Source: Sthenelais limicola
Taxonomy: Eukaryota; Annelida; Polychaeta; Phyllodocida; Sigalionidae
Direction: 5' to 3'
Length of the DNA: 64,000 nucleotides
NCBI GenBank assembly: GCA_942159475.1
Contig: OW804096.1
Location: 134,096,941 to 134,160,940 of the forward strand
The translations under genes were made by a program, and so were the position numbers. Positions 63,913-64,000 of the stretch are shown here, in pieces. The notes below the pieces were generated by a model that ran no database searches, was not told the DNA's origin, and worked only from the letters and a program-made list of their open reading frames with translations. Numbering within the stretch: the stretch's first letter is position 1; every line of letters starts with the position of its first letter.

Positions 63913-64000
63913 TTAAATCGGGGTGGGCTGGAGATGCAATGATGATTTCATGAAGTAAACATGATGATGTTGGTGTTGCTTTTATTAGTTATCTCAAGCT

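Overview
This is non-coding, repeat-dominated nuclear DNA from an animal, probably an AT-rich marine or other invertebrate. The species cannot be named from the sequence. The signs are a eukaryotic tRNA-Arg with split internal promoters and a Pol III terminator, non-LTR retrotransposon fragments, LTR-type solo repeats, many short terminal-inverted-repeat (TIR) elements, minisatellites, and splice-site-flanked exon candidates instead of operons. No intact long protein-coding gene is visible. Most open frames are translations of repeats. The recurring peptide GYLRGLVKVNCTFSENLTH, for example, is just the right end of the commonest repeat.

Provisional repeat names used here. M1: about 235 bp, TIR starting GGGTCAGATTTTCAGAAAAT, 4-bp target duplication, roughly 55 copies or fragments, four internal types. 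Type A has GGCAGCTGTACACATTTAG at the left, type B has GGCAGTTCTACACATTTAGG and a TTTAAAGTATCAGTTCTG core, type C has GCACAATCTACAGTTCTAC, and type D has CGATTGTACATTTTCTGACA at the end opposite the GGTGAAGG side. For M1, '+' means the GGCAGCT-like side is on the left. M2: about 350 bp, ends AATAGGGGAGTTGCAT. M3: about 390 bp, ends GTGATGTGTTTCAGGAAAAT. M4 to M9: rarer palindromic or foldback elements. Elements are often nested or chimeric.

Layout. 1-9 kb: M1/M2/M3 copies, a solo-LTR candidate at 1.06 kb and the tRNA-Arg(ACG) at 4.1 kb. 9-11 kb: a short candidate exon, then a decayed retroelement ORF on the minus strand followed by a hammerhead-ribozyme-like motif. 12-20 kb: two LTR-like insertions, a CpG-rich promoter-like block at 15.7 kb and a minus-strand exon candidate at 20 kb. 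20-28 kb: LINE, M2, M3 and a solo LTR nested in M3. 28.2-31.2 kb: a 2.8-kb inverted-repeat element filled with a 21-bp satellite, with a second palindromic element beside it. 31.7-33.7 kb: perfect palindromes abutting an apparently exact 971-bp tandem duplication. 35-42 kb: LINE reverse-transcriptase remnants and a diverged duplicate of the 18.3-19.5 kb block. 44.2-51.9 kb: a CpG-rich, minisatellite-rich interval bounded by inverted 53-bp arms. 52-64 kb: more M1-M6 copies, a foldback-rich GC segment at 56-57.3 kb, a terminal-exon candidate at 59.2 kb, a pyrimidine minisatellite and a second hammerhead-like motif at 62.3 kb.

The sequence shows no cooperating gene set. It shows layered insertion of non-autonomous elements whose transposase source is not in the window. 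The short exon candidates may belong to host genes with very long introns, but none could be assigned to a known family.
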